Source: Microvirga sp. (GTDB taxonomy: Bacteria; Pseudomonadota; Alphaproteobacteria; Rhizobiales; Beijerinckiaceae). From it: DNA of 32,884 bases. The notes below the pieces were generated by a model. It did no database searches. It was not told the origin of the DNA and saw only the letters and a program-made list of their open reading frames with translations. The number at the start of each line of letters is the position of its first letter. Within the stretch, counting starts at the first letter, position 1. A program made the position numbers and the translations under genes. The stretch lies in NCBI GenBank assembly GCA_022241475.1, contig JAKOMT010000009.1, forward strand, positions 15,607 through 48,490. The letters are read 5' to 3'. Shown piece after piece: positions 18,602 through 26,290 of this stretch.

Positions 18602-19828
18602 TCATGCCCGGACGGCGAGCCATGCTGTGATACCCGCGGCTGCAGCCGCCCCGGTTGCGAAGCTCGCTTGTAGCAGGTAGCCGCCGGTCGGCGCTTCCCA
18701 GTCCAGCATTTCGCCCGCGACGAAGACGCCCGGACGCGGATTCAACATGAATTGCGCATCCAGCGCGTCGAAGCGCACGCCGCCGGCGGTGGAGATCGCT
18801 CTGTCGATCGGTCCGACACCGGAGAGGGTCAGCGGAGAGCTCTTGATCGCCCGCGCGAGCGCCTCGGGCTCGCGGGGCGGAAGGCCGTCATGCGCCTCGC
18901 GCAGCAGAGCGATCGCCGCTGGATCCAGCGCCACAGCCTTACGCAGCGCATTTGAAAAGGACGCGCCCTTCTTCTGGGCAGCCAACTTGCGAGCGATCGC
19001 CGTCTCGTCGAGATCGGGCCGCAGGTCCACAAGTAGCCGGGCGCTTCCCGTGCCCAGGATCGATTCACGCAGCGGCGCCGACAACGCATAGACCGCGCCG
19101 CCCTCGATTCCGCGGCGCGTCACGATGGCCTCGCCCCTCACGCGTCGATCGCCGAACGAAAGCGCGATGCGTTTCAGCGGCGCCCCCGCATGGCGTGCGA
19201 TGAAATGCTCCGACCAGGCGCAGTCGAAGCCCACGTTCGACGCCCTGAGCGGAGAGACCGCCACGCCGTCGCGCACGAGTATGTCCACCCACGAACCGTC
19301 GGAGCCCAACCGCGGCCACGAGGCGCCTCCAAGCGCCAGCAGCGTCGCGTCAGCCCGCTCGATCGCCTCGCCTTCCGGGGTATGGAATTTCAAATCCCCG
19401 TCAGCCGTCCAGCCTGTCCAGCGCCAGCGCGCGCGGATCGTCACGCCCCGCTCCGAAAGGCGCGACAGCCAGGCGCGAAGGAGCGGCGAGGCCTTGAAGG
19501 CTTGGGGGAATACGCGCCCGCTCGAGCCGACGAAAGTGTCCTGGCCCAGTCCACCGCTCCAACGACGCAGATCGTCCGGCGTGAAGTCGGAGATGGCGCG
19601 CTCTAGCGCCAGTCGCGCTTCGCCATATTGTTCGAGAAAGGCGGCCAGCGGCTCGCTGTGTGTGAGATTGAGCCCGCCGCGGCCGGCGAGCAAAAACTTG
19701 CGCGCGACCGAAGGCGAGCGCTCGTAGACGATAACGGCAAACCCGGCGTCAGCGAGCCTCTCGGCGGCGATCAACCCGGCCGGGCCGGCTCCGATTACGG
19801 CGATGCGACGAATGACCAAACCTCCCAC
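18602..19828 (-). CDS. BaiN/HI0933-like flavoprotein (TIGR03862-type FAD-dependent oxidoreductase)
   Basis: A 408-residue FAD-dependent oxidoreductase of unknown substrate. The dinucleotide fold is at the N-terminus (IAVIGAGPAGLIAAE, then VYERS). The family motif follows (KFLLAGRGGLNLTHSE), then LALGGASWPRLGSDGSW in the middle and the C-terminal FAD-contact GVFVAGEMLDWEAPTGGYLLQ. The start is a problem. The GTG at 19828 has GGAGGGG very close upstream, and both lie in the arm of a perfect 13-bp hairpin. Relatives usually begin right at the RRIAVIG segment, where only an ATT codon is available, placed 7 bases after a second GGGAGG. The gene is not obviously in an operon; a 54-residue DUF3309 gene lies about 100 bases upstream on the same strand. 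Confidence 0.9.
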   Translation of the reverse strand: MGGLVIRRIAVIGAGPAGLIAAERLADAGFAVIVYERSPSVARKFLLAGRGGLNLTHSEPLAAFLEQYGEARLALERAISDFTPDDLRRWSGGLGQDTFVGSSGRVFPQAFKASPLLRAWLSRLSERGVTIRARWRWTGWTADGDLKFHTPEGEAIERADATLLALGGASWPRLGSDGSWVDILVRDGVAVSPLRASNVGFDCAWSEHFIARHAGAPLKRIALSFGDRRVRGEAIVTRRGIEGGAVYALSAPLRESILGTGSARLLVDLRPDLDETAIARKLAAQKKGASFSNALRKAVALDPAAIALLREAHDGLPPREPEALARAIKSSPLTLSGVGPIDRAISTAGGVRFDALDAQFMLNPRPGVFVAGEMLDWEAPTGGYLLQASFATGAAAAAGITAWLAVRA

Positions 19829-19862
19829 GACCCCTCCACGCTTTTGGATCGTGGAGGGGTCG
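19828..19862 (-). promoter_or_regulatory. Perfect 13-bp hairpin over the ribosome-binding site and start of the flavoprotein gene
   Basis: Bases 19828-19840 and 19850-19862 are exact inverted complements, with a 9-base loop. In the minus-strand RNA the 3' arm contains GGAGGGG and the first base of the GTG start codon. There is no U-tract directly after it. It could gate translation, act as a protein-binding operator, or end a transcript coming from the DUF3309 gene. Confidence 0.7.
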
Positions 19863-19926
19863 ATGACAAGCGTTCGGTCAAACGTTCAGTGACGCAGCGC
19901 GCCGATATTCGAGAATGCGGCTTCGT

Positions 19927-20091
19927 TCAAATTCGCCCGGTCAGCACAAGGACCAACAGGATGATGATCAGAACGCCGATCACACCGATACCGCCGTTGC
20001 CGAAGCCGTAGCCATAGCCGCCGAACCGGCCGCTGAAGCCGCCCAGCAAGAAGATGATCAGAACGATGATCAGAATTGTTCCAAGTGACAT
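19927..20091 (-). CDS. DUF3309 family micro-protein
   Basis: A 54-residue protein. It starts MSLGTILIIV and has two hydrophobic stretches (about residues 4-18 and 35-50) separated by a Gly/Tyr/Phe-rich turn (GRFGGYGYGFGNGG), ending LTGRI. This is the pattern of DUF3309, small membrane proteins of alphaproteobacteria with no known function. AAGGG lies 9 bases upstream of the ATG at 20091. It lies between a 46-residue membrane-protein gene (121 bases upstream) and the flavoprotein gene on the same strand, so the three could share a transcript. Confidence 0.85.
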   Translation of the reverse strand: MSLGTILIIVLIIFLLGGFSGRFGGYGYGFGNGGIGVIGVLIIILLVLVLTGRI

Positions 20092-20211
20092 GATATTATC
20101 CCTTCATAACAGGACCTGCGTGCCGGTCCCCCACTTCAGCCCAAATTTACCGGACCAGACGCTTTCCGCGATCCATTCAATGTTCTGCGGCGCAATACTG
20201 GAACAGCTCTA

Positions 20212-20352
20212 TCAGTTTCCGTCGATTCTGACTCCTTGACCACCGATCTCGATGCTGACGCCGCTCTGGCGCTCCTCGTAGAGCATGTAACCGACTACGG
20301 CGAAGCCGACGACGAGCATTCCGATTACAAGAAAAAGTACGTTTCGACTCAT
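20212..20352 (-). CDS. Small single-pass membrane protein (46 residues)
   Basis: A 46-residue protein with a hydrophobic helix at residues 5-23, followed by a charged YEERQ segment and a short Gly/Ile-rich tail ending IDGN. Similar short proteins with one N-terminal helix and a YxERQ segment occur in alphaproteobacteria as hypotheticals; I cannot assign a function. AAGG lies about 10 bases upstream of the ATG at 20352. A GGAAC-N16-CATT element lies about 100 bases upstream on the same strand and may be a stress promoter. Confidence 0.65.
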   Translation of the reverse strand: MSRNVLFLVIGMLVVGFAVVGYMLYEERQSGVSIEIGGQGVRIDGN

Positions 20353-20831
20353 GCTGACCCGCCTTGTTTGCGTCTTGGATATTTGGGGAAAAGCAGGTGT
20401 GACAGCTCAACGCGATGGTTCGACGCTCCAGAAAAACCCGATCGCCTGCGTCAATGTTTCACTGTGAAGATTGTTCCAACGCGGCGAAAAAAAGCGTGGC
20501 CATGCCGATCTTCATCCAATCGCTCGTGTTGGGAAGAACCGGGAACGCCGTCGCATCATAGAGTGAGGGGACTTACGCCGCTGATCGGCGTCCCTGCGCG
20601 ATAGCCGGCGCACGGAGAGGAGCCGCGCATTTCCAAATAGCCAGAGCTGATGAACCGAGCGAGATCGGCATGGAGGCGACCAGGCGCCGTGGCTCGATCA
20701 CATCGCCGCCGGACATCAGGCGTCCGACGTAGCCTCGCAGCTGGACAACTTTGCGACGACGCGTCCCTCGCCGCGTGCGACAAGACGAGTCGGCCGCCAT
20801 GCGCGCCGAGACGAAGAGGTCGCACACGCCC
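20353..20831. other. 479-bp stretch without a recognised gene
   Basis: Several short open frames cross this stretch on both strands, but none has a ribosome-binding site, membrane pattern or family motif that I recognise. It contains a possible EcfG-like element for the minus-strand 46-residue gene, an inverted repeat ACGCCG/CGGCGT at 20575-20591, and presumably the promoter of the ACR3 gene. It could include a decayed gene; I found no ArsR or ArsC remnant. Confidence 0.5.
20453..20477 (-). promoter_or_regulatory. Possible EcfG-like promoter for the 46-residue gene
   Basis: On the minus strand GGAAC (20477-20473), a 16-base spacer and CATT (20456-20453) resemble GGAAC-N16-cGTT with one mismatch in the -10. 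It would give a leader of about 95 bases. Confidence 0.3.
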
Positions 20832-21911
20832 ATGTCCGCTTTCGAACGATATCTCTCGGTCTGGGTCGCGCTCTCGATCCTGGCCGGCCTCGCGCTCGGT
20901 CAGATCGCGCCGGGGCTCGTCGGATTTCTCGCCGGACTAGAGTACGGCTCCGTCAACTTCGCCGTAGCGATCCTGATCTGGTTCATGGTCTACCCGACGA
21001 TGGTCGCGGTCGACTTCTCAAGCCTTGCGCGGGTGCACGAGCGGCCCAAGGGGATGATCATCACCCTTGCGGTGAACTGGCTGATCAAGCCCTTCACCAT
21101 GGCGGCGCTGGGCGTTCTGTTCTTCGAATGGATCTTCGCCCCCTTCATCGAGCCGGGAACATCGGGACAGTATATCGCCGGATTGATCCTGCTGGGCGCC
21201 GCGCCCTGCACGGCGATGGTGTTCGTCTGGTCGCAACTGACCAGGGGCGATCCGAATTACACGCTCGCACAGGTTTCGCTGAACGATGCGATCATGGTCT
21301 TCGCCTATGCGCCGATCGTGGCGCTACTTCTGGGCGTCACCGACGTCACAGTGCCGTGGACGACGCTTGTCCTGTCGGTGGCGCTCTATGTCGTGATCCC
21401 GCTGGCGGCGGGCGTCGCGACGCGCACGCTGATGACCGGGAGCGCCGCCAGCGCGGCGCAAGCCGAAGCCGCGGTCGGCGCGTTCACCGCTGCGGTCAAG
21501 CCCTTCTCCATCGTCGGCCTGCTGGCGACCGTGGTTCTGCTGTTCGGCTTTCAGGGCGCGGTGATCCTGAGCCAGCCTCTGGTCATCGTGATGATCGCGA
21601 TCCCTCTCCTGATTCAGTCCTACGGCATCTTTGGCATCGCGTATTGGGCTGCCAGAGCCTGGCGCGTGCCCCACACCGTCGCGGCGCCCTGCGCGTTGAT
21701 CGGCACGTCGAATTTCTTCGAGCTTTCGGTGGCGGTGGCCATCGGGCTCTTCGGGCTGAACTCCATCGCGGCGCTCGTCACGGTGGTGGGCGTATTGGTC
21801 GAGGTGCCGGTGATGCTGTCGCTCGTCTGGTTCGCCAACCGCACCACACACTGGTTCCCCGCCGAGGAAACCGCGATCGGCGCAGGCAGACCGACGGATC
21901 GGCGCGGATAA
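20832..21911 (+). CDS. ACR3 family arsenite efflux transporter
   Basis: This carrier exports arsenite (and sometimes antimonite) using the membrane gradient. The 359-residue protein has about ten hydrophobic segments and starts [16 protein letters not shown], typical of the family. The conserved cysteine is in the [11 protein letters not shown] segment of the fourth helix region, and [11 protein letters not shown] is the matching motif in the second half. The ATG at 20832 matches family N-termini; in-frame ATGs further upstream (20799, 20751) add a basic stretch and lack a good ribosome-binding site. A poorly spaced AGAGG is the only candidate for 20832. The usual partners arsR, arsC and arsH are absent on both sides, so the gene is an orphan here. 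Confidence 0.93.
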   Translation: MSAFERYLSVWVALSILAGLALGQIAPGLVGFLAGLEYGSVNFAVAILIWFMVYPTMVAVDFSSLARVHERPKGMIITLAVNWLIKPFTMAALGVLFFEWIFAPFIEPGTSGQYIAGLILLGAAPCTAMVFVWSQLTRGDPNYTLAQVSLNDAIMVFAYAPIVALLLGVTDVTVPWTTLVLSVALYVVIPLAAGVATRTLMTGSAASAAQAEAAVGAFTAAVKPFSIVGLLATVVLLFGFQGAVILSQPLVIVMIAIPLLIQSYGIFGIAYWAARAWRVPHTVAAPCALIGTSNFFELSVAVAIGLFGLNSIAALVTVVGVLVEVPVMLSLVWFANRTTHWFPAEETAIGAGRPTDRRG

Positions 21912-21960
21912 TCATGACCGCATCCGTATCGCCTGTTCGCCGGCCGAGCATGGACGGCCC

Positions 21961-24900
21961 CTAGCCCCGATCGAGAACCTTGCGGATCTTTTGCGCCAGT
22001 TGCTCGCGACGGTAGGGTTTGCTGAGAAAATCCACGTCCGGGTCAAGTCGCCCATGATGCACGATCGAATTTTCCGTGTAGCCCGACGTGAAGATGATCT
22101 TCAGATCGGGCCGGAAGTCCCGGGCGGCGTCGGCCAGAACCCGCCCGCCCATGCCGCCCGGAAGCACGACGTCGGTGAACAGAAGATCGATTTCCGGGAC
22201 CTGCTTCAGAATTTCCATGGCCTCGAGGCCAGCAGGAGCCTCCAGGATCCGGTAGCCCAATCCCGTGAGTTGGGCGACGACATGCCGTCGAACCAGATGG
22301 TCGTCCTCGACGACCAGGATCGTCTCGCCGCCGCCGACGACCTTCGCGCCGCCGAGGTCCGGCTCGAGCTTGTCGCTCTTGGCCCGTGAGCGCGGGAAAT
22401 ACAGTTTGAAGCAGGTTCCCTCACCGAGCTCGGAATAGACCCGGATGTGCCCGCCCGATTGCTTGACGAAGCCGTAGACCATGCTCAGTCCGAGGCCCGT
22501 GCCGATGCCGACCTGCTTGGTGGTGAAGAACGGCTCGAAGATTCGGCCGAGTGCGTCGGGCGGGATGCCACAGCCGGTATCCGTGACGATGATCATGACG
22601 TATTGACCCGCCGCGACGTCCACGTGGCCGGCGGCGTAGTCGTCGTCCAGCGCCGCGTTCGCCGTCTCGATCGTCAGCGCGCCGCCGTCGGGCATCGCGT
22701 CTCGCGCGTTCACCGCCAGATTGAGCAACGCCGATTCGAGTTGGCCGGGATCGACCTCGGTCTTCCATAATCCGCCGCTGCGGATGATCTCGATATCGAT
22801 GTCCTCCGGCAGCGTGCGCCGGAGCAGTCCCTCCATCCCGCGAATGAGGACGCTCACGTCGATGACGCGAGGCTCAAGCGGTTGCTTTCTGGAAAATGCG
22901 AGCAGCCGATTGGTGAATTCGGCGCCCCTCATCGCGGCGCTCGTGATCATGTCGGCGAGGGATCTCAGCTTCGGCTGATCGAAGAGTTCGTCCGACAGTA
23001 TCTCGCCGTTTCCGAGAATGACGGTCAGCAGGTTGTTGAAATCATGGGCCACGCCGCCCGTCAGCTGGCCGACCGACTCCATCTTCTGCGCCTGCAGAAG
23101 CCGCTCTTCGAGCAGCAGCCGTTCCGACACGTCGGTGATGGAGCCGAGGACCCGAGTCACCCTCCCCTCGTCGTCCCTTACGACGAACGCGCGATCCTCC
23201 ACCGTCGTCCAGCCGCCGTCCGCGCGCTGGAGGCGGTACTTCTCGTGCAGGACGCTGTCCTGCCCGGATTGCAGGCGCTCGTGCGCCGCGCCGACGCGCT
23301 CGACGTCGTCCGCGTGAACGCGCGCCCGCAGGAACGTGGCTCCGGTTTCTTCGGAGGTCGGCTCATGCCCGAATATCTCCCGCAGCCCCTCGCTCCACCA
23401 TTGCCGACCGCTGGCGACATCCCATTCCCAGATGGCGCTTCCGCTCGCCTTCGCCATGAAACGGAAACGCTCCTCGTTCGCCTGAAGAGCCTGTTGGGCC
23501 TGCTTGCGTTCGGTTATGTCACGTTCGATGGCGACCCAGTGGGTGAACCAGCCCGTTTCATCGGCGATCGGAACAATGTCCAGCTCCAACCAGAGTTCTT
23601 CTCCGGATTTGGTGTAGTTGATCACCTCTGCCCGCACCGGACGCCATTGCTCCAGAGCAGCGCGGATCCGGTCCAGTTCGCTACGCTGGGTTTTCGGCCC
23701 CTGAAGAATGCTCGGCGTCTTGCCGATCACCTCCTCGCGGGAGAAGCCCGTCTTTCGTTCGAAAGCATCGTTGACGTAAACGATCTTCGGCCCGTCGGGA
23801 TCGTTGATCGGCTCTGCTTCGGTTATCAGCAGAATGTCGTTCTGGCGCGAGACCGCAGCTTCGAGCAGACGCAGATGATCATCCAGGGCGCGCTCTCGAG
23901 TGACGTCGCGGAAATAAACCGCGAGGCCCTCGGACGTCGGAAACGCGTTGATCTCGAACCACTTCTCCAGGGGGGCGTAAAACTCATGAAAGCGAACGGC
24001 CCGCTCTTCGGACACCGCGCGTTCGTATTCCCTGCGGATCATACCCCCGACCGGCTCGGGAAACTCGCCCCATATATACTTGCCGAGCAATTCATCGCGG
24101 CTTCGCCGAAGCAGCAATTCGGCCTGGCTGTTCAAGAATGCGAACCTCCACTCACGATCGAGGAGAAAGAACGCGTCGCTTATGCTTTCCAGCGTCTCGC
24201 GTAATCGTCGTGAAAGATCTTCCGACGCATTGCGGGCGACGATCTGTTCGGAAATGTCCTGGAAAGCGCCATGCACCGCGACGATGTCCCCGATCGCGTT
24301 GCGCACGGCTTCGCCAATGGCGCGCACCCAGACCCGCCTGCCTTTCGCGGTTATGATCTGCAGAGTTTCGTCGAAGGGTTGGCCCCGCTCGACACAGGCG
24401 CCGAACAGCGCGGCGATCCGTTCGCGATGCTCGGGGGCGTAATACGCCAGAGCGGCCTCGATCGTCGGGGACCGGTCGAGCGGCTCCTCGTGAATGTCCG
24501 CGGTCTCCTGACTCCAGGTGATGCGGATCGGATTGAGATCGACGCGCCAGCTGCCCAGCCGCGCCATGTATCCCGCCACCCGCTGCAGACGCGCGGCGTC
24601 CTTTAGCCGCTCCTCCGCTTCCACGTATCGGGTAATGTCCTGAACGAAGCCGACGATGATGTCGCGCCCCTCGACGCGATGTCGCGCCCCGACGCCCCGG
24701 ATATGCGCTATGGCGCCGTCGGCCCTGATGATCCGATGCTGAAATTCGATCTGCGGAGCATTCTTGTCGATGAAGCGGGCATAGGCCGACAGCATCGCGG
24801 CCCGATCGTCGGGGTGGACGAGCTCGACATACTCATCGAGATCGGGCGCCTTGAGACGCCCAGTCGCTCCGTAAATCTCGAACGCCCGGGGAGCCCAGCT

Positions 24901-25911
24901 GAGCTTTCGGCGCTTGAGATCGCACTCCCATGCCCCGAGCGCCAGCAGCGCTTCGGCCGTCCGCAGCCGCATCTCGCGCTCCTCGAGAGCCAGCAGCGCC
25001 GTTCGCGCCTCGGCCCTCGATGCGAAACCGCCGGGATCGGCGGCGTCCGCATCGGAAGTCCCGTCGTCGGCCGCATCGGCGTCGGCGAGGAACGCCGTGA
25101 TATCCTCCACCCGGTGAATGATCGAAATCACCTCTCCGTTCTCGTCCAAGACCGGCTTGTTTTGCGGCAACCAGAAGCGCTCACGGAACCGCCCGTCCGG
25201 TCCCCGCACCGGATAGCGCTGCAGCGGCATGATATCCCTCACCCGCAGCGCCTCCACGCGCTGAAGCGAGGCGCGCAGATTGTGCGAGCCGTCGGCTTCG
25301 GGCTCGTTCGGATCGTCCGGGAAGACCTCGAACAGATTCCTGCCGAGCAGCGCATTGCGATCCACGGGCACGGCCTGCGCGAACTCGTCGGTGACCGCGA
25401 TGATTTCGTGTTCGCCGGGCGTCAGAATTAGGATCTTGCCCGGCAGGGTGTCGAACAGGCGCGAGAGATGTTCATGGGACATGCCCGCCTTCCGGCGCAA
25501 CGCCTCGACCTCGGCGTTCAGGATTTCCGCCGTCGCCTTCTCCCTGGCGAGTTGCGTCATGTCGCGGATGCTGGAGACGATCGCCGGTTCGCCGTCGAAG
25601 CTCGCCTTGCTCCAGCTGATGGACGCGATGTAGCGCTCTCCGGATCCGGCGACGATCGTCCAGGTTCCTGCGTCGGTCGTGTCGCCGTCGAAGCGGCGGA
25701 CCTGATCGATGACTCGCGCCCGATCCCCTTCCGGGCGCAGATCCGCGATCGTCATCGACGCCAGGGTTTGCGCATCGTATCCCAGCCAGGCCTGCGCAGC
25801 CTTGTTCCACGCCAGAAGTTTCAGCGTCTCGACTGAAAACAGCCAGACCGGAAACGAGAGCGCGTCGTACGCCTCGATGTTCGACGGGGACAAACTGGTC
25901 GATGCGCCCAT
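21961..25911 (-). CDS. Cytosolic hybrid sensor histidine kinase with about seven PAS domains
   Basis: A 1316-residue kinase with no membrane helix. About seven PAS-type domains fill residues 10-930; the sixth (about 680-811) has a LOV-like GKTPSILQG loop in which the flavin-binding cysteine is Pro733, so it is not a photosensor. The HisKA domain has phospho-acceptor His956 in GGVAHDFNNLL. The ATPase domain shows N-box NLAVNARDAMPDGG (about 1064-1077), DTGCGIP (1111-1117), FEPFFTTK and GTGLGLS. A C-terminal receiver (1197-1316) has Asp1247 and Lys1298. A hybrid kinase of this kind usually needs an Hpt partner. The ATG at 25911 is preceded by AAGAG; a TTG at 25959 is less likely. The gene is divergent from the receiver-EAL gene at 26291, its most likely functional partner. 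The ligand is unknown. Confidence 0.93.
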   Translation of the reverse strand: MGASTSLSPSNIEAYDALSFPVWLFSVETLKLLAWNKAAQAWLGYDAQTLASMTIADLRPEGDRARVIDQVRRFDGDTTDAGTWTIVAGSGERYIASISWSKASFDGEPAIVSSIRDMTQLAREKATAEILNAEVEALRRKAGMSHEHLSRLFDTLPGKILILTPGEHEIIAVTDEFAQAVPVDRNALLGRNLFEVFPDDPNEPEADGSHNLRASLQRVEALRVRDIMPLQRYPVRGPDGRFRERFWLPQNKPVLDENGEVISIIHRVEDITAFLADADAADDGTSDADAADPGGFASRAEARTALLALEEREMRLRTAEALLALGAWECDLKRRKLSWAPRAFEIYGATGRLKAPDLDEYVELVHPDDRAAMLSAYARFIDKNAPQIEFQHRIIRADGAIAHIRGVGARHRVEGRDIIVGFVQDITRYVEAEERLKDAARLQRVAGYMARLGSWRVDLNPIRITWSQETADIHEEPLDRSPTIEAALAYYAPEHRERIAALFGACVERGQPFDETLQIITAKGRRVWVRAIGEAVRNAIGDIVAVHGAFQDISEQIVARNASEDLSRRLRETLESISDAFFLLDREWRFAFLNSQAELLLRRSRDELLGKYIWGEFPEPVGGMIRREYERAVSEERAVRFHEFYAPLEKWFEINAFPTSEGLAVYFRDVTRERALDDHLRLLEAAVSRQNDILLITEAEPINDPDGPKIVYVNDAFERKTGFSREEVIGKTPSILQGPKTQRSELDRIRAALEQWRPVRAEVINYTKSGEELWLELDIVPIADETGWFTHWVAIERDITERKQAQQALQANEERFRFMAKASGSAIWEWDVASGRQWWSEGLREIFGHEPTSEETGATFLRARVHADDVERVGAAHERLQSGQDSVLHEKYRLQRADGGWTTVEDRAFVVRDDEGRVTRVLGSITDVSERLLLEERLLQAQKMESVGQLTGGVAHDFNNLLTVILGNGEILSDELFDQPKLRSLADMITSAAMRGAEFTNRLLAFSRKQPLEPRVIDVSVLIRGMEGLLRRTLPEDIDIEIIRSGGLWKTEVDPGQLESALLNLAVNARDAMPDGGALTIETANAALDDDYAAGHVDVAAGQYVMIIVTDTGCGIPPDALGRIFEPFFTTKQVGIGTGLGLSMVYGFVKQSGGHIRVYSELGEGTCFKLYFPRSRAKSDKLEPDLGGAKVVGGGETILVVEDDHLVRRHVVAQLTGLGYRILEAPAGLEAMEILKQVPEIDLLFTDVVLPGGMGGRVLADAARDFRPDLKIIFTSGYTENSIVHHGRLDPDVDFLSKPYRREQLAQKIRKVLDRG

Positions 25912-26290
25912 GGTCAGCTCTTGGGTCGAACGTGAAGCCCCTGGCTCGGGACGCCGCAATGCATATCGCGGCGCGAAAGGCTTGGCGAGGAAATCGCGGC
26001 GAAATTCAATCCAGCAAGCGAGCCGATGCGACGGGCGGTTCTCAAACGCCGGAAAGCGCGGGGGCCGGCCCGCGACGTTTCAACGTTCTTTACGATTCTT
26101 GTCGGCGTGGAAACACGATGACAACAAAAATTTGAGAACATAACCCCTTGGAATCCGACACATAATTAAATCAATACAGTCTCTGAGGACCATACTTCGA
26201 ATAATCTTCTGCTTCGGGCGAAGGCTTTCGCAAATATTTTATGACAAAGTATTGCAACTGAAGTCTACGTCGTTTTTGTGGAGTTGAGAA
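25912..26290. other. AT-rich divergent promoter region between the hybrid kinase and the receiver-EAL gene
   Basis: No gene is seen. From about 26090 to 26290 the sequence is clearly richer in A and T than its surroundings, with a small CTTCG/CGAAG repeat at 26212-26223. Both divergent promoters should lie here. I could not pick a convincing -35/-10 pair. Confidence 0.5.

Noticed and set aside
20573..20833. Short minus-strand frames upstream of the ACR3 gene as a possible arsR
   Set aside because: The product has no winged-helix pattern or metal-binding cysteine motif, and no ribosome-binding site.
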